From the NCBI RefSeq assembly GCF_034424175.1, contig NZ_CP139986.1, positions 2,294,001 through 2,358,000 of the forward strand: a DNA stretch of 64,000 nucleotides. Direction: 5' to 3'. This document shows, piece by piece, positions 1 to 7,944 of the stretch. This DNA is from Kluyvera intermedia (GTDB lineage: Bacteria; Pseudomonadota; Gammaproteobacteria; Enterobacterales; Enterobacteriaceae). The translations under genes were made by a program, and so were the position numbers. Below the pieces are notes generated by a model that saw nothing but the letters and a program-made list of their open reading frames with translations, made no database searches and had not been told where the DNA came from. Position 1 is the stretch's first letter, and each line of letters starts with the position of its first letter.

Positions 1-263
1 AACCAAATGGCGCACACTATCTGGAAGTACACCGTCCGCTGTCGCCGAACGAAGCGCAGGATACGCAAACCATGAAGATTACGCTGTCGCCAGACTTTAA
101 GCAGTTTGTTGAACAGACAGGGGTGAGCGAAGAATTGGTAACGAAAAGCTTAGCGCGTCGTGCGGGATATCCGATGATGGTTTCAGATTCGAAGGCTGCC
201 ACAAGGACGTCGGTGCTGTCGGCGCAAAATGGTGAAGCGTCGTCAGAAAAAATGATGCAGTAA
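1..263 (+). CDS. ldtE: L,D-transpeptidase LdtE (YnhG), C-terminal end only
   Basis: Only the last 86 or so codons are present; the frame enters at base 3 and ends at TAA 261-263. The visible residues (HYLEVHRPLSPNEAQ near the window edge, then TLSPDFKQFVEQTGV) match the tail of the ErfK/YbiS/YcfS/YnhG family, whose members are periplasmic enzymes that make 3-3 peptidoglycan cross-links or attach Lpp to the wall. The catalytic Cys domain lies outside the window. Being next to lpp on the opposite strand is the E. coli arrangement for ynhG and supports the assignment. The ATG at 72 is internal, not the start. Confidence 0.85.
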   Translation, partial: PNGAHYLEVHRPLSPNEAQDTQTMKITLSPDFKQFVEQTGVSEELVTKSLARRAGYPMMVSDSKAATRTSVLSAQNGEASSEKMMQ

Positions 264-288
264 GCGGAAAGGAATTTCAGGCAAAAAA

Positions 289-309
289 ATGGCGCACAAT
301 GTGCGCCAT
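289..309. terminator. Bidirectional terminator between ldtE and lpp
   Basis: A perfect 9-bp inverted repeat, ATGGCGCAC (289-297) and GTGCGCCAT (301-309), has a 3-base loop. It is flanked by an A run on the left and TTTTC on the right, so it can stop transcripts from both convergent genes. Confidence 0.85.
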
Positions 310-328
310 TTTCATTACACAGATACTA

Positions 329-565
329 TTACTTACGGTATTTAGTAGCTGCGTTATCCAGACGCTGGTTAGCGCGTGCTGCGTCATCTTTAGCAGCCTG
401 AACGTCGGAACGCACTGCGTTCACGTCGTTGCTCAGCTGGTCAACTTTAGCGTTCAGAGTCTGAACGTCAGAAGACAGCTGATCGATTTTAGCATTGCTG
501 GAGCAACCTGCCAGCAGAGTAGAACCCAGGATTACCGCGCCCAGTACCAGTTTAGTACGATTCAT
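329..565 (-). CDS. lpp: Murein (Braun) lipoprotein Lpp
   Basis: The 78-residue product is the major outer-membrane lipoprotein that ties the outer membrane to peptidoglycan. It has a signal peptide ending in the lipobox LLAGC (Cys21, to be lipidated), a heptad-rich trimeric coiled-coil body (IDQLSSDVQTLNAKVDQL and so on), and the terminal TKYRK, whose last Lys is linked to the wall by L,D-transpeptidases. One such enzyme, LdtE, is encoded next door. Length and sequence are essentially those of E. coli Lpp. The start is fixed by the GAGGGTATTTATA leader just upstream. Confidence 0.98.
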   Translation of the reverse strand: MNRTKLVLGAVILGSTLLAGCSSNAKIDQLSSDVQTLNAKVDQLSNDVNAVRSDVQAAKDDAARANQRLDNAATKYRK

Positions 566-609
566 TATAAATACCCTCTAGATTGAGTTAATCTCCATGT
601 AGCGTTACA

Positions 610-639
610 AGTATTACACAAACTTTTTTATATTGAGAA
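610..639 (-). promoter_or_regulatory. lpp: lpp promoter
   Basis: On the minus strand TTCTCA (634-639) and AATACT (610-615) are separated by 18 bases, the same -35 and -10 elements as in the very strong E. coli lpp promoter. The TTGTAACGCT start region follows. The AT-rich stretch from 640 to about 820 holds no gene that I can see and probably includes the upstream activating A/T tracts. Confidence 0.85.
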
Positions 640-820
640 GATATTTTTATTCGTTTTCCCTTATTTTTGATCGTTCGCTCAAAGAAGCATCGACTACCGG
701 CTTTTTTAGCGAAAAAGTCTGTGAAAACAGATAACTTCCATCGGATTCATCTTAGATAATCGCGTTTTAAATAGTGGGAGCCTATTTGATTTTTATTCAG
801 CAATGTTATCTGTAGGTATA

Positions 821-847
821 AAAAAAGCGCCCGATGGGCGCTTTTTT
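821..847 (-). terminator. pykF terminator
   Basis: AAAAAAGCGCCC (821-832), loop GAT and GGGCGCTTTTTT (836-847) form a perfect 12-bp stem. It lies 28 bases after the pykF stop codon, and the arm tails give a T run on the minus strand. Confidence 0.9.
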
Positions 848-875
848 AAGCAAACTATAATAAGTATGTGAATTA

Positions 876-2287
876 TTACAGTACGTGCACAGAGGCAGTG
901 TTGGTTGTTCCGCTTGGTACCAGGGCACCAGAAACCATGACAACAACGTCACCTTTCTGAGCCAGACCGCTTTCTACAGCAACTTCTTTACCCAGACGGT
1001 AGAAATCATCGGTAGAGCTGATTTCTTTAACGACCTGTGCAACAACGCCTTTGCTCAGCACCAGCTGACGCGCGGTGGTTTCGTTGGTAGTCAGAGCCAG
1101 GATGGTGGCATCCGGGAAGTATTTACGGATAGCACGAGCTGATTTACCGCCCTGGGTAGCAACCACGATCAGTGGTGCGTCCAGTTTTTCTGCAGTTTCA
1201 ACCGCGCCACGGCAAACGGCTTCGGTGATACGCAGTTTACGGCTGTCGTTGTTGAAGTCCAGACGGCTGGTCATCACGCGGTCGGTACGTTCGCAGATGG
1301 TGGCCATGATGGTCACAGCTTCCAGCGGGTATTTACCTTTAGCGGATTCACCAGACAGCATAACGGCATCGGTACCATCAAGGATGGCGTTAGCGACGTC
1401 GCCGGCTTCTGCGCGGGTAGGGCGTGGGTTTTTGATCATGGAGTCCAGCATCTGGGTCGCAGTGATAACCACTTTGCGCGCACGGATACATTTTTCGATG
1501 ATCATTTTCTGGGCGAAGATAACTTCTTCAACCGGGATTTCAACGCCCATATCGCCACGAGCAACCATGATGCCGTCAGACGCTTCGAGGATTTCGTCGA
1601 AGTTGTTCAGGCCTTCCTGGTTTTCGATCTTGGAGATGATCTGGATGTTTTCGCCGCCGTGAGCTTTCAGATGCTCGCGGATTTCAACAACGTCAGAACG
1701 TTTACGGATAAAGGACGCAGCAACGAAATCAACGCCTTGTTCGCAACCGAAGATCAGATCCTGTTTGTCTTTCTCAGCCAGTGCTGGAGCGCGATAGAAA
1801 CGCCAGGCAGGTTAACGCCTTTGTTTTCGCCCAGGTCACCGTTGTTCAGAACTTTACAGATAACTTTGTTACCTTCGATAGCGGTAACTTCCATGCCGAT
1901 CAGACCATCGTCAACCAGGACAGTGTTGCCCACGGTCAGGTCGGTGGTGAAACCTTCGTAAGTTACAGCAACGGTTTCGTTGTTGCCCACAACAGATTTG
2001 TCGGTGGTGAAAGTGAAGGTCTGGCCAGCTTTCAGGGCAACGTCGTTACCGCCTTCCAGCTTGATGGTGCGAATTTCTGGGCCTTTGGTATCCAGCAGGA
2101 TAGCGGCTTTCTTACCGGTTTTGCTCAGCACGTTACGCAGGTTTTTGATGCGCTGGCCGTGTTCTGCGTAATCACCGTGGGAGAAGTTCAGACGCATTAC
2201 GTTCATGCCAGCGTCAAGCATTTTGCCTAACATCTCTTCGGATTCAGTTTTTGGTCCGATGGTGCAAACAATTTTGGTCTTTTTCAT
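876..2287 (-). pseudogene. pykF: Pyruvate kinase I, frameshifted by one base
   Basis: The sequence reads as type I pyruvate kinase (phosphoenolpyruvate + ADP to pyruvate + ATP) over its whole length, from MKKTKIVCTIGPKTESEE to the usual SGTTNTASVHVL end. The gene spans 1412 bases, whereas 470 codons plus stop need 1413. The 5' part reads correctly to GVSIAL, then shifts to QHWLRKTNRI and stops. Restoring one base at the GG pair 1786-1787 (plus strand) gives ALPALAEKDKQD and a continuous frame to the end. The second half, from IFGCEQ on, is intact. As written, the product would be 177 residues without the substrate-binding and effector domains. It could be a real loss or a homopolymer sequencing error; the near-perfect conservation of the rest favours a recent event or an error. 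Confidence 0.85.
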
Positions 2288-2505
2288 GACAGTCTTAGTC
2301 TTTTAGGTTGAGATTGAGAAGGATTGGGATTTTGAATTTTCGCTCCATGCCCACATGGCCATAGAGCTAAAGCTGTATTACGAAAGTTGCTATGCCACGC
2401 CATAAGGATAGGTGACATAAAAAAAGCGTGCAGAGGAAAGTGTGCTAGAGGTTCAGCATAGTGAAATAGGCGATGTTTTAATCGTTTATTAATGCAGTCC
2501 AATGA

Positions 2506-2520
2506 GCTGAAACCATTCAA
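2506..2520. promoter_or_regulatory. Cra (FruR) operator upstream of pykF
   Basis: GCTGAAACCATTCAA fits the Cra consensus (GCTGAAWCGWTTCA type). It matches the pykF FruR site as I remember it from E. coli, where Cra represses pykF. The site is about 220 bases upstream of the start. The rest of 2288-2753 is leader and divergent promoter DNA for pykF and fumD; I see no gene in it. Confidence 0.7.
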
Positions 2521-2753
2521 GAAAGAAACGCCGCAGATTATACGATGTAATGCGCAAAAAAGAAAATGAAAACGCTGTTTCAAAATCAAAACTCGCTAAT
2601 TAACAAAATAAAAACGAATATCTTGCCAAAACGTAACAGTTGCGATGCGCAACGAACGAACTCAGGTCATAGAGCATTACGCGTTGATTTGCTTTATCGG
2701 CAGAACAAAACAATAATAAACTGATTATTAATGGAAAATAGCGAGTGTAAACA

Positions 2754-2969
2754 ATGGGAAATCAAGCAAAAGACGATTTTTTATACCAGGAGATGTGCCG
2801 CGTTGTGGGTAAGGTCGTACTGGAAATGCGTGATTTAGGCCAGGAGCCAAAGCACATGGTTATTGCGGGAGTCGTGCGAACGGCGCTGGCGAATAACAAG
2901 ATCCAGCGCTCGGAATTGACGCGCGATGCGATGCAAAAGGTAGTGACTGCACTTTCTGGTCAGTCATAA
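2754..2969 (+). CDS. fumD: Fumarase D (YdhZ family), small class
   Basis: This 71-residue protein has the YdhZ/FumD core MCRVVGKVVLEMRDLGQEPK followed by GVVRTALANNKIQRSEL, nearly identical to E. coli FumD (69 residues). FumD has been reported to have fumarate hydratase activity, with a small helical fold unlike FumA/B/C. Divergence from pykF is the E. coli arrangement. No strong ribosome binding site is visible, only a weak GAGTG before the ATG. Confidence 0.9.
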   Translation: MGNQAKDDFLYQEMCRVVGKVVLEMRDLGQEPKHMVIAGVVRTALANNKIQRSELTRDAMQKVVTALSGQS

Positions 2970-2989
2970 CACACTGAAATAATGGATAA

Positions 2990-3628
2990 TCAGGCGATGA
3001 CGAAGCGCAAAATAGCTTTAACCGCCAGCTCGCTGTGGTGAGTAATAAGCGCTTCATCATCAATATCCGGAAGTGGACCATCCAGATAGAGGCTATTGAA
3101 GCTATAAAAGTTGGAAACCTGATAGAAGCTGAAGCTGCTTATCAACCGGTGAACATCCCGGGCTTCCAGCGCAGGCTGAAACATTCCTTGTTCCTGCCCA
3201 CGGTGCAGAATGTGTTCCAGTAATGAGAGGGCGCTTTTGTTTAACCGTTTCAGGTCACCAGATGCCAATAGCCATTTGCCGCGCTGCATATTTTCCATAC
3301 AGATAATCCGCATAAAATCTGCATGCTCAGCGTGATAACGCACACTCCATTTAACCAACTGCACTAATGCCTCAACCGGGGGCTGATTTTCTAACCCCAG
3401 CTGTTGCTCCGTTTCCCGGATACGCGTGTACACATATTGCAGTACCGCCTGGTACAGCAACTCTTTGGTTTTGAAGTAGTAGACCACCATTCGTTTGGTC
3501 GTTTGCGCTTCCCCGGCAATTTGTTCCATTCTGGCGCCAGCCAGCCCATGCTCGGCAAAAACGGCGATCGCAGCGGTAAAAATACGTGTTTTGAGCGATT
3601 GTGCTTCATCGTGAGCCATGGCGGACAT
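2990..3628 (-). CDS. TetR/AcrR family repressor of the adjacent shikimate-type catabolic operon
   Basis: A 212-residue regulator. The N-terminal helix-turn-helix (about residues 13-60) reads RIFTAAIAVFAEHGLAG, then MEQIAGEAQTTKRMVVYYF. The rest is an alpha-helical ligand-binding domain of the type common in aromatic-catabolism TetR proteins. The start at 3628 is chosen because AGGAG lies five bases before its ATG; the longer frame to 3673 lacks such a site. It is divergent from the 3-dehydroshikimate dehydratase gene across 133 bases that contain three palindromes, so control of that operon is the natural inference. The ligand is unknown; shikimate, dehydroshikimate or protocatechuate are candidates. 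Confidence 0.85.
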   Translation of the reverse strand: MSAMAHDEAQSLKTRIFTAAIAVFAEHGLAGARMEQIAGEAQTTKRMVVYYFKTKELLYQAVLQYVYTRIRETEQQLGLENQPPVEALVQLVKWSVRYHAEHADFMRIICMENMQRGKWLLASGDLKRLNKSALSLLEHILHRGQEQGMFQPALEARDVHRLISSFSFYQVSNFYSFNSLYLDGPLPDIDDEALITHHSELAVKAILRFVIA

Positions 3629-3646
3629 AACAACTCCTGTTAACTT

Positions 3647-3722
3647 TTCCAATGGAACAAAAAATACACACAATGATCACAATTTGGCAACCAAATCTGG
3701 CGCGATTGAACCAAATGATTCA
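3647..3722. promoter_or_regulatory. Cluster of three palindromes, probable TetR operators
   Basis: TTCCA-A-TGGAA (3647-3657), ATTTGG-CAA-CCAAAT (3682-3696) and TGAACCA-AA-TGATTCA (3707-3722) fill the divergent space between the TetR gene and the dehydratase gene. The third closely resembles a site upstream of the PQQ dehydrogenase at 46557-46572. Binding is inferred from symmetry and position only. Confidence 0.55.
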
Positions 3723-3761
3723 TATTCGATGCAACTGTTACAGCGTAAACCAGGTGAAACT

Positions 3762-5612
3762 ATGTTGCGTTCGATTGCTACTGTGTCTATTTCCGGAACC
3801 CTGCCTGAAAAACTGAGCGCGATTGCAGCGGCCGGTTATCAGGGCGTGGAAATCTTCGAAAATGATTTGCTCTATTATACCGGTACGCCAGCAGATGTCC
3901 GTACTATGGCCGACGAACTTGGGCTAAAAATTACGCTATTTCAGCCATTTCGTGATTTTGAGGGAGGCACGCGCGAACAATTTGCCGCTAATCTGGCGCG
4001 GGCTAAACGCAAATTTGCGCTGATGCATGAACTGGGCTGCGATACGATGCTACTGTGCAGCAACGTTCAGGCAGACTGCAGCGCTGATTTTGAACAGCAG
4101 GTTGCGGACCTGCGTGCGCTGGCGACGCTGGCTGAACAAGAGAATATAAAGGTGGGTTACGAAGCGCTGGCGTGGGGCACTCACGTTAACCGCTGGTATC
4201 AGGCCTGGGAGCGCGTAAAAGCCGTTGATAGCACGGCGCTGGGTATTGTGCTCGACAGTTTCCACATCTTGTCATTAGGCGATGATTTGACGCGTCTGCA
4301 TGAAGTCCCGATGGAAAAAATCACCTTCCTGCAACTGGCTGACGCGCCGATTATGAAAATGGACGTTCTTGAATGGAGCCGCCATTTCCGCTGCTTCCCT
4401 GGGCAAGGTGAACTGCCGTTGGTGGAGTTTACCCGTAAACTCACGCAATTGGGTTATCGTGGGCCGTGGTCGCTGGAAATTTTCAACGACGGTTTTCGTG
4501 CATCACCTAATGGGGCGACGGCGAAAGATGGCTACCGCTCGTTGTTGTGGCTGGAAGAACAGACCCGTCGGGCGCTCGATAATACCCATGCTGATTTATT
4601 CCAGGCGGCTGACTTACCTACCTTCAACGGTACCGAATTTATTGAATTTGCCGCCAGTCCAGCAGAGGCAAAAAAACTCAGCACAATGCTGGGCGGGATG
4701 GGATTCCGATTGGCGGGAATGCACCGGACAAAACAGGTCGCGCTATGGAGCAACGGCGGTGCGCGGGTGATTATCAATTATCAGCCCCACAGCTGGGCCG
4801 ATCATTTCTATCAGCGTCACGGCACTTCGCTTTGTGCCATGGCGTTGCGGGTCAGTGAGAGTGCGCCAATCGTCGCGCGGGCTAAAGCCTACGGTTACGC
4901 CACCTGGCAAGGCGATGCCGGGCCGAATGAAAGTGCTATCCCGGCAGTTTGCGCGCCTGACGGCAGCCTGATTTATCTGGTTGACGATCATCAGGATATT
5001 TACGCACAAGACTTCAATCTGACCGCGGATAGCAACGGCGGGAGGCTGTTGGGTATTGACCATCTGGCCCTCGGAATGGACGCAGACAGCCGGGATAACT
5101 GGGTCATGTTCTGCCGCACGGTGCTCGGCTTTACGCTGGAGCACGAGCAAACGATGCCCGATCCGTACGGTCTGGTGCGAAGCCTGGCGGTGCAAAGTCC
5201 TCAGGGTACTATCCGACTCGCGCTGAACATTTCTCAAAGCCGCGCCACGCAAATCGCGCGGTCGGTGGCTTGCTACCAGGGGGCAGGGTTGCAGCATGCC
5301 GCTTTTGCCTGTCACGATCTTCCGGTGCTGCTGGAGACCGACCCGCTGGATGCCTCGCTCTCGCTGCCGGTACCGGCGAACTATTATGAAGACCTACTGG
5401 CGCGCTTCGGCGCTGCCGTGCAAACCGACATCCTCCAGCGCCAGCAAATCCTTTACGACCGTGACAGCACAGGCGGTGAATTCTTACATCGTTACACCTG
5501 GCCGTTTAGTGAAGGCCGTTTCTTCTTTGAATTGACGGAAAGACGTCACGGATACACGCAATACGGCGCAGTGAATGCCGCCGTGCGGCTTTCAGCAATG
5601 CAGTACCGTTAA
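3762..5612 (+). CDS. quiC: 3-dehydroshikimate dehydratase, two-domain (QuiC1 type)
   Basis: A 616-residue cytoplasmic enzyme expected to convert 3-dehydroshikimate to protocatechuate. The N-terminal part (about 1-280) is a sugar-phosphate-isomerase TIM barrel: AIAAAGYQGVEIFENDL, LGLKITLFQPFRDFEG, KVGYEALAWGTHVNRW, LGIVLDSFHIL and PWSLEIFND, giving the metal-binding Glu/Asp/His/Glu set of this family. The C-terminal part (about 290-616) is a vicinal-oxygen-chelate domain of 4-hydroxyphenylpyruvate dioxygenase type (GIDHLALGM, AGLQHAAF, TWPFSEGRFFFELTERRHGY), as in Pseudomonas QuiC1. The start at 3762 (MLRSIATVSISG) is preferred because it begins the barrel; the longer frame from 3618 would run through the operators. 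First gene of a TetR-controlled operon with the transporter and AroE-like gene. Confidence 0.85.
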   Translation: MLRSIATVSISGTLPEKLSAIAAAGYQGVEIFENDLLYYTGTPADVRTMADELGLKITLFQPFRDFEGGTREQFAANLARAKRKFALMHELGCDTMLLCSNVQADCSADFEQQVADLRALATLAEQENIKVGYEALAWGTHVNRWYQAWERVKAVDSTALGIVLDSFHILSLGDDLTRLHEVPMEKITFLQLADAPIMKMDVLEWSRHFRCFPGQGELPLVEFTRKLTQLGYRGPWSLEIFNDGFRASPNGATAKDGYRSLLWLEEQTRRALDNTHADLFQAADLPTFNGTEFIEFAASPAEAKKLSTMLGGMGFRLAGMHRTKQVALWSNGGARVIINYQPHSWADHFYQRHGTSLCAMALRVSESAPIVARAKAYGYATWQGDAGPNESAIPAVCAPDGSLIYLVDDHQDIYAQDFNLTADSNGGRLLGIDHLALGMDADSRDNWVMFCRTVLGFTLEHEQTMPDPYGLVRSLAVQSPQGTIRLALNISQSRATQIARSVACYQGAGLQHAAFACHDLPVLLETDPLDASLSLPVPANYYEDLLARFGAAVQTDILQRQQILYDRDSTGGEFLHRYTWPFSEGRFFFELTERRHGYTQYGAVNAAVRLSAMQYR

Positions 5613-5703
5613 ATCATAAAATGTACCACCCGGTACGTCAGTGCCACAGAAGTCGAACATAAAAATAATATTCATCTGCACCCGACAATGACAGGTAAAC
5701 ACT

Positions 5704-7053
5704 ATGAACTCACTCGGCCATAATCGCGTGGCTACCGCTGAAGCGGTCAACGCAGTCCCTCGCTCCCGGCGGCGCATAGGTATTCTGGCGCTGCTGGCCG
5801 TTGGTACCATGATTAACTATCTCGACCGTACCGTGCTGGGCATCGCTGCCCCGCAGTTGACACAGGAACTGGGGATCGGTGCAGCGATGATGGGGATCGT
5901 TTTTTCCGCTTTTGCCTGGACTTACGCGTTGGCGCAAATTCCCGGCGGTATGTTCCTCGACAGGTTTGGCAATAAAATAACCTATTTTCTGGCATTGGGT
6001 TTCTGGTCGCTGTTTACGCTGTTCCACGGATTCGCCGTCGGTTTAAAAACGCTGTTATTGTGCCGTTTTGGTCTGGGCGTTAGTGAAGCACCGTGTTTTC
6101 CGGTAAACAGTCGGGTGGTGAGCGCCTGGTTCCCACAACATGAGCGTGCCAAAGCGACGGCGGTGTACACGGTAGGGGAATACCTTGGACTAGCTTGTTT
6201 TGCGCCATTCCTGTTCTGGATAATGGACGGTTTTGGCTGGCGAGCACTGTTTGTCACCGTCGGTGTGGTTGGCATTCTCTTTGCGCTGGTTTGGTGGCGA
6301 CACTACCGTGAGCCGCATGAAGATGCACATTTAAGTGAACAGGAGCGTGACTATATTACCGCGGGTGGCGGCATGAGTTCCGGTGCCGAACAGCACAAGG
6401 CTTTTAGCTGGCCGCTGGTGCGTCAACTGCTGAGCAAACGACAGATTATCGGTGCCAGCATTGGTCAGTTTGCGGGGAATACGGTGCTGGTCTTTTTCCT
6501 GACCTGGTTCCCCACCTATCTGGCAACGGAACGGCATATGCCGTGGCTTAAGGTAGGTTTCTTCGCCATTCTGCCATTCCTGGCAGCGGCGGGTGGCGTG
6601 ATGTTTGGCGGCTGGGTATCGGATAAACTACTCAAGGCCACCGGTAATGCCAATCTGGGACGCAAGTTGCCGATTATCGCCGGTCTGCTGATGGCAAGCT
6701 GCATTATCAGCGCCAACTGGCTCTCCAGCGATACGGCGGTGATTCTGGTGATGTCGTTTGCCTTTTTCGGGCAGGGCATGGTTGGACTGGGCTGGACGCT
6801 TATCTCGGATATGGCACCAAAAGGATTGGGCGGCTTAACTGGCGGTCTGTTTAACTTTTGCGCCAACCTGGCGGGGATCCTCACACCGCTGGTGATTGGT
6901 TTTATCGTTGCCGCCTACGGCAATTTTTTCTATGCCCTTATCTATATTGGCGGAGCCGCGCTACTGGGCGTTATCGCCTATTTATTTATCCTCGGTGACG
7001 TGAAACGCATTGAACTGGATCTTCAACAGCAGGAGGGTGTACATGCAGATTAG
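5704..7053 (+). CDS. MFS transporter, anion:cation symporter family, probably for shikimate/quinate-type acids
   Basis: A 449-residue, 12-helix major facilitator. The N-terminal half has the family motif region NYLDRTVLGIAAPQL, then SAFAWTYALAQIPGGMFLDRFG and GVSEAPCFPVNSRVVSAWFP, typical of the glucarate/galactonate/phthalate branch. The C-terminal half has MFGGWVSDKLLK and a GLTGGLFNFCANLAGILTPL segment. It lies 91 bases after the dehydratase and overlaps the AroE-like gene by 11 bases, so it is in the same transcript. The substrate is inferred from that context and not from the sequence. Confidence 0.8.
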   Translation: MNSLGHNRVATAEAVNAVPRSRRRIGILALLAVGTMINYLDRTVLGIAAPQLTQELGIGAAMMGIVFSAFAWTYALAQIPGGMFLDRFGNKITYFLALGFWSLFTLFHGFAVGLKTLLLCRFGLGVSEAPCFPVNSRVVSAWFPQHERAKATAVYTVGEYLGLACFAPFLFWIMDGFGWRALFVTVGVVGILFALVWWRHYREPHEDAHLSEQERDYITAGGGMSSGAEQHKAFSWPLVRQLLSKRQIIGASIGQFAGNTVLVFFLTWFPTYLATERHMPWLKVGFFAILPFLAAAGGVMFGGWVSDKLLKATGNANLGRKLPIIAGLLMASCIISANWLSSDTAVILVMSFAFFGQGMVGLGWTLISDMAPKGLGGLTGGLFNFCANLAGILTPLVIGFIVAAYGNFFYALIYIGGAALLGVIAYLFILGDVKRIELDLQQQEGVHAD

Positions 7054-7879
7054 CGGACACACGCGGTTGATCGCGCACCTGGGATATCCGACCGCCAGCT
7101 TTAAAGCCCCGATGATCTATAATCCCTGGTTTGAAAATCAGGGGGTGGATGTCAAAGTGGTGCCGATGGGAGTGAAGCCACAGGATTACGCCGCACTGAT
7201 TCCTACACTGTTTTCACTGACCAACATTACCGGTGCCCTGGTCACCATGCCGCATAAAGTGGCAACCTGCGAACTGGTAGACCGGCTTAGCCCGACCGCG
7301 CAAATTGCGGGTGCCTGTAATGCGATTCGTCGGGAACATGACGGCACGCTAACCGGGGATATGTTCGACGGCGACGGTTTTGTTCGCGGCATTCAGCGTA
7401 AAGGTTTTCAAACCCACGGTGCACGTGCGTTGGTTGTCGGGAGCGGTGGCGTAGGGTCGGCGATCGCGGCATCGCTGGCCGCTGCAGGGGTAAGTGCCTT
7501 AACGCTGTTTGATCCCCGGGAAGCCACTGTGCAGGCGCTGGCAGATCGTCTCCAGACGCACTATCCACGGCTTAAACTGAAGATTATGTCGAACGACCCG
7601 GCTGGACACTCACTGGTGGTTAACGCCACGCCGCTGGGCATGTCACCTGGCGATCCGCTGCCTATGGACGTTGAGCGAATAGATCCCAGTGCATTCGTGG
7701 GAGAAGTGGTTATGAAGCAGGAATTTACACCGTTTCTCAAATCCGCGATGGCGCGAGGTTGTCCGGTACAGCGTGGAACCGATATGTTGTTTGAGATGAT
7801 CCCAGCCTACCTGGACTTTTTCCACTTGCCGGTAGCAACACCGGAACAGTTACAGTCGCTGGCGGATATTCGCTACTAA
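7043..7879 (+). CDS. Shikimate/quinate dehydrogenase-like protein (divergent AroE family)
   Basis: A 278-residue member of the AroE/YdiB family. The start at 7043 (MQISGHTRLIAHLGYP) has AGGAGGG just before it and overlaps the transporter end. The family catalytic Lys is present in MPHK and the aspartate in DMFDGDGF. The Rossmann loop is VVGSGGVGSAIA. The substrate-binding Ser-x-Ser of biosynthetic AroE (SKSP) is replaced here by Phe20-Lys-Ala22 (FKAP), which should change recognition of the acid carboxylate. This suggests a catabolic AroE-like enzyme working on a relative of shikimate or quinate, feeding the dehydratase two genes upstream. The exact reaction cannot be read from the sequence. 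Confidence 0.75.
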   Translation: MQISGHTRLIAHLGYPTASFKAPMIYNPWFENQGVDVKVVPMGVKPQDYAALIPTLFSLTNITGALVTMPHKVATCELVDRLSPTAQIAGACNAIRREHDGTLTGDMFDGDGFVRGIQRKGFQTHGARALVVGSGGVGSAIAASLAAAGVSALTLFDPREATVQALADRLQTHYPRLKLKIMSNDPAGHSLVVNATPLGMSPGDPLPMDVERIDPSAFVGEVVMKQEFTPFLKSAMARGCPVQRGTDMLFEMIPAYLDFFHLPVATPEQLQSLADIRY

Positions 7880-7899
7880 AGCGCTGGTCAATAGCGTAA

Positions 7900-7931
7900 T
7901 AGCCCGAGTAATATAGCGCTTTCTCGGGCTA
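7900..7931. terminator. Hairpin after the catabolic operon
   Basis: TAGCCCGAG (7900-7908) pairs with CTCGGGCTA (7923-7931), with a 14-base loop. A second pair, AAAGCGCT (7878-7885) and AGCGCTTT (7915-7922), interleaves with it, so the two stems exclude each other or form a pseudoknot. There is no long T run, so termination is only likely. Confidence 0.4.
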
Positions 7932-7944
7932 CTACGTACCGCTT

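Noticed and set aside
299..586. Plus-strand frame over lpp
   Set aside because: It is the exact antisense shadow of lpp and its promoter region.
876..1568. Separate start of a short pyruvate kinase at 1568
   Set aside because: The methionine is internal (IMVARGD region); the frame is open to about 1785, so this is the second half of the frameshifted pykF.
2284..2589. 101-codon minus-strand frame upstream of pykF
   Set aside because: It covers the pykF leader and Cra operator, has no ribosome site, and its translation shows no protein-like pattern or known family.
3618..3761. N-terminal extension of the dehydroshikimate dehydratase
   Set aside because: It runs through the divergent operators and precedes the barrel fold; family members begin near MLRSIA.
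5623..5636. GTACC-ACCC-GGTAC hairpin between the dehydratase and transporter
   Set aside because: A 5-bp stem with no T run is too weak to call a terminator or attenuator in a short operon gap.
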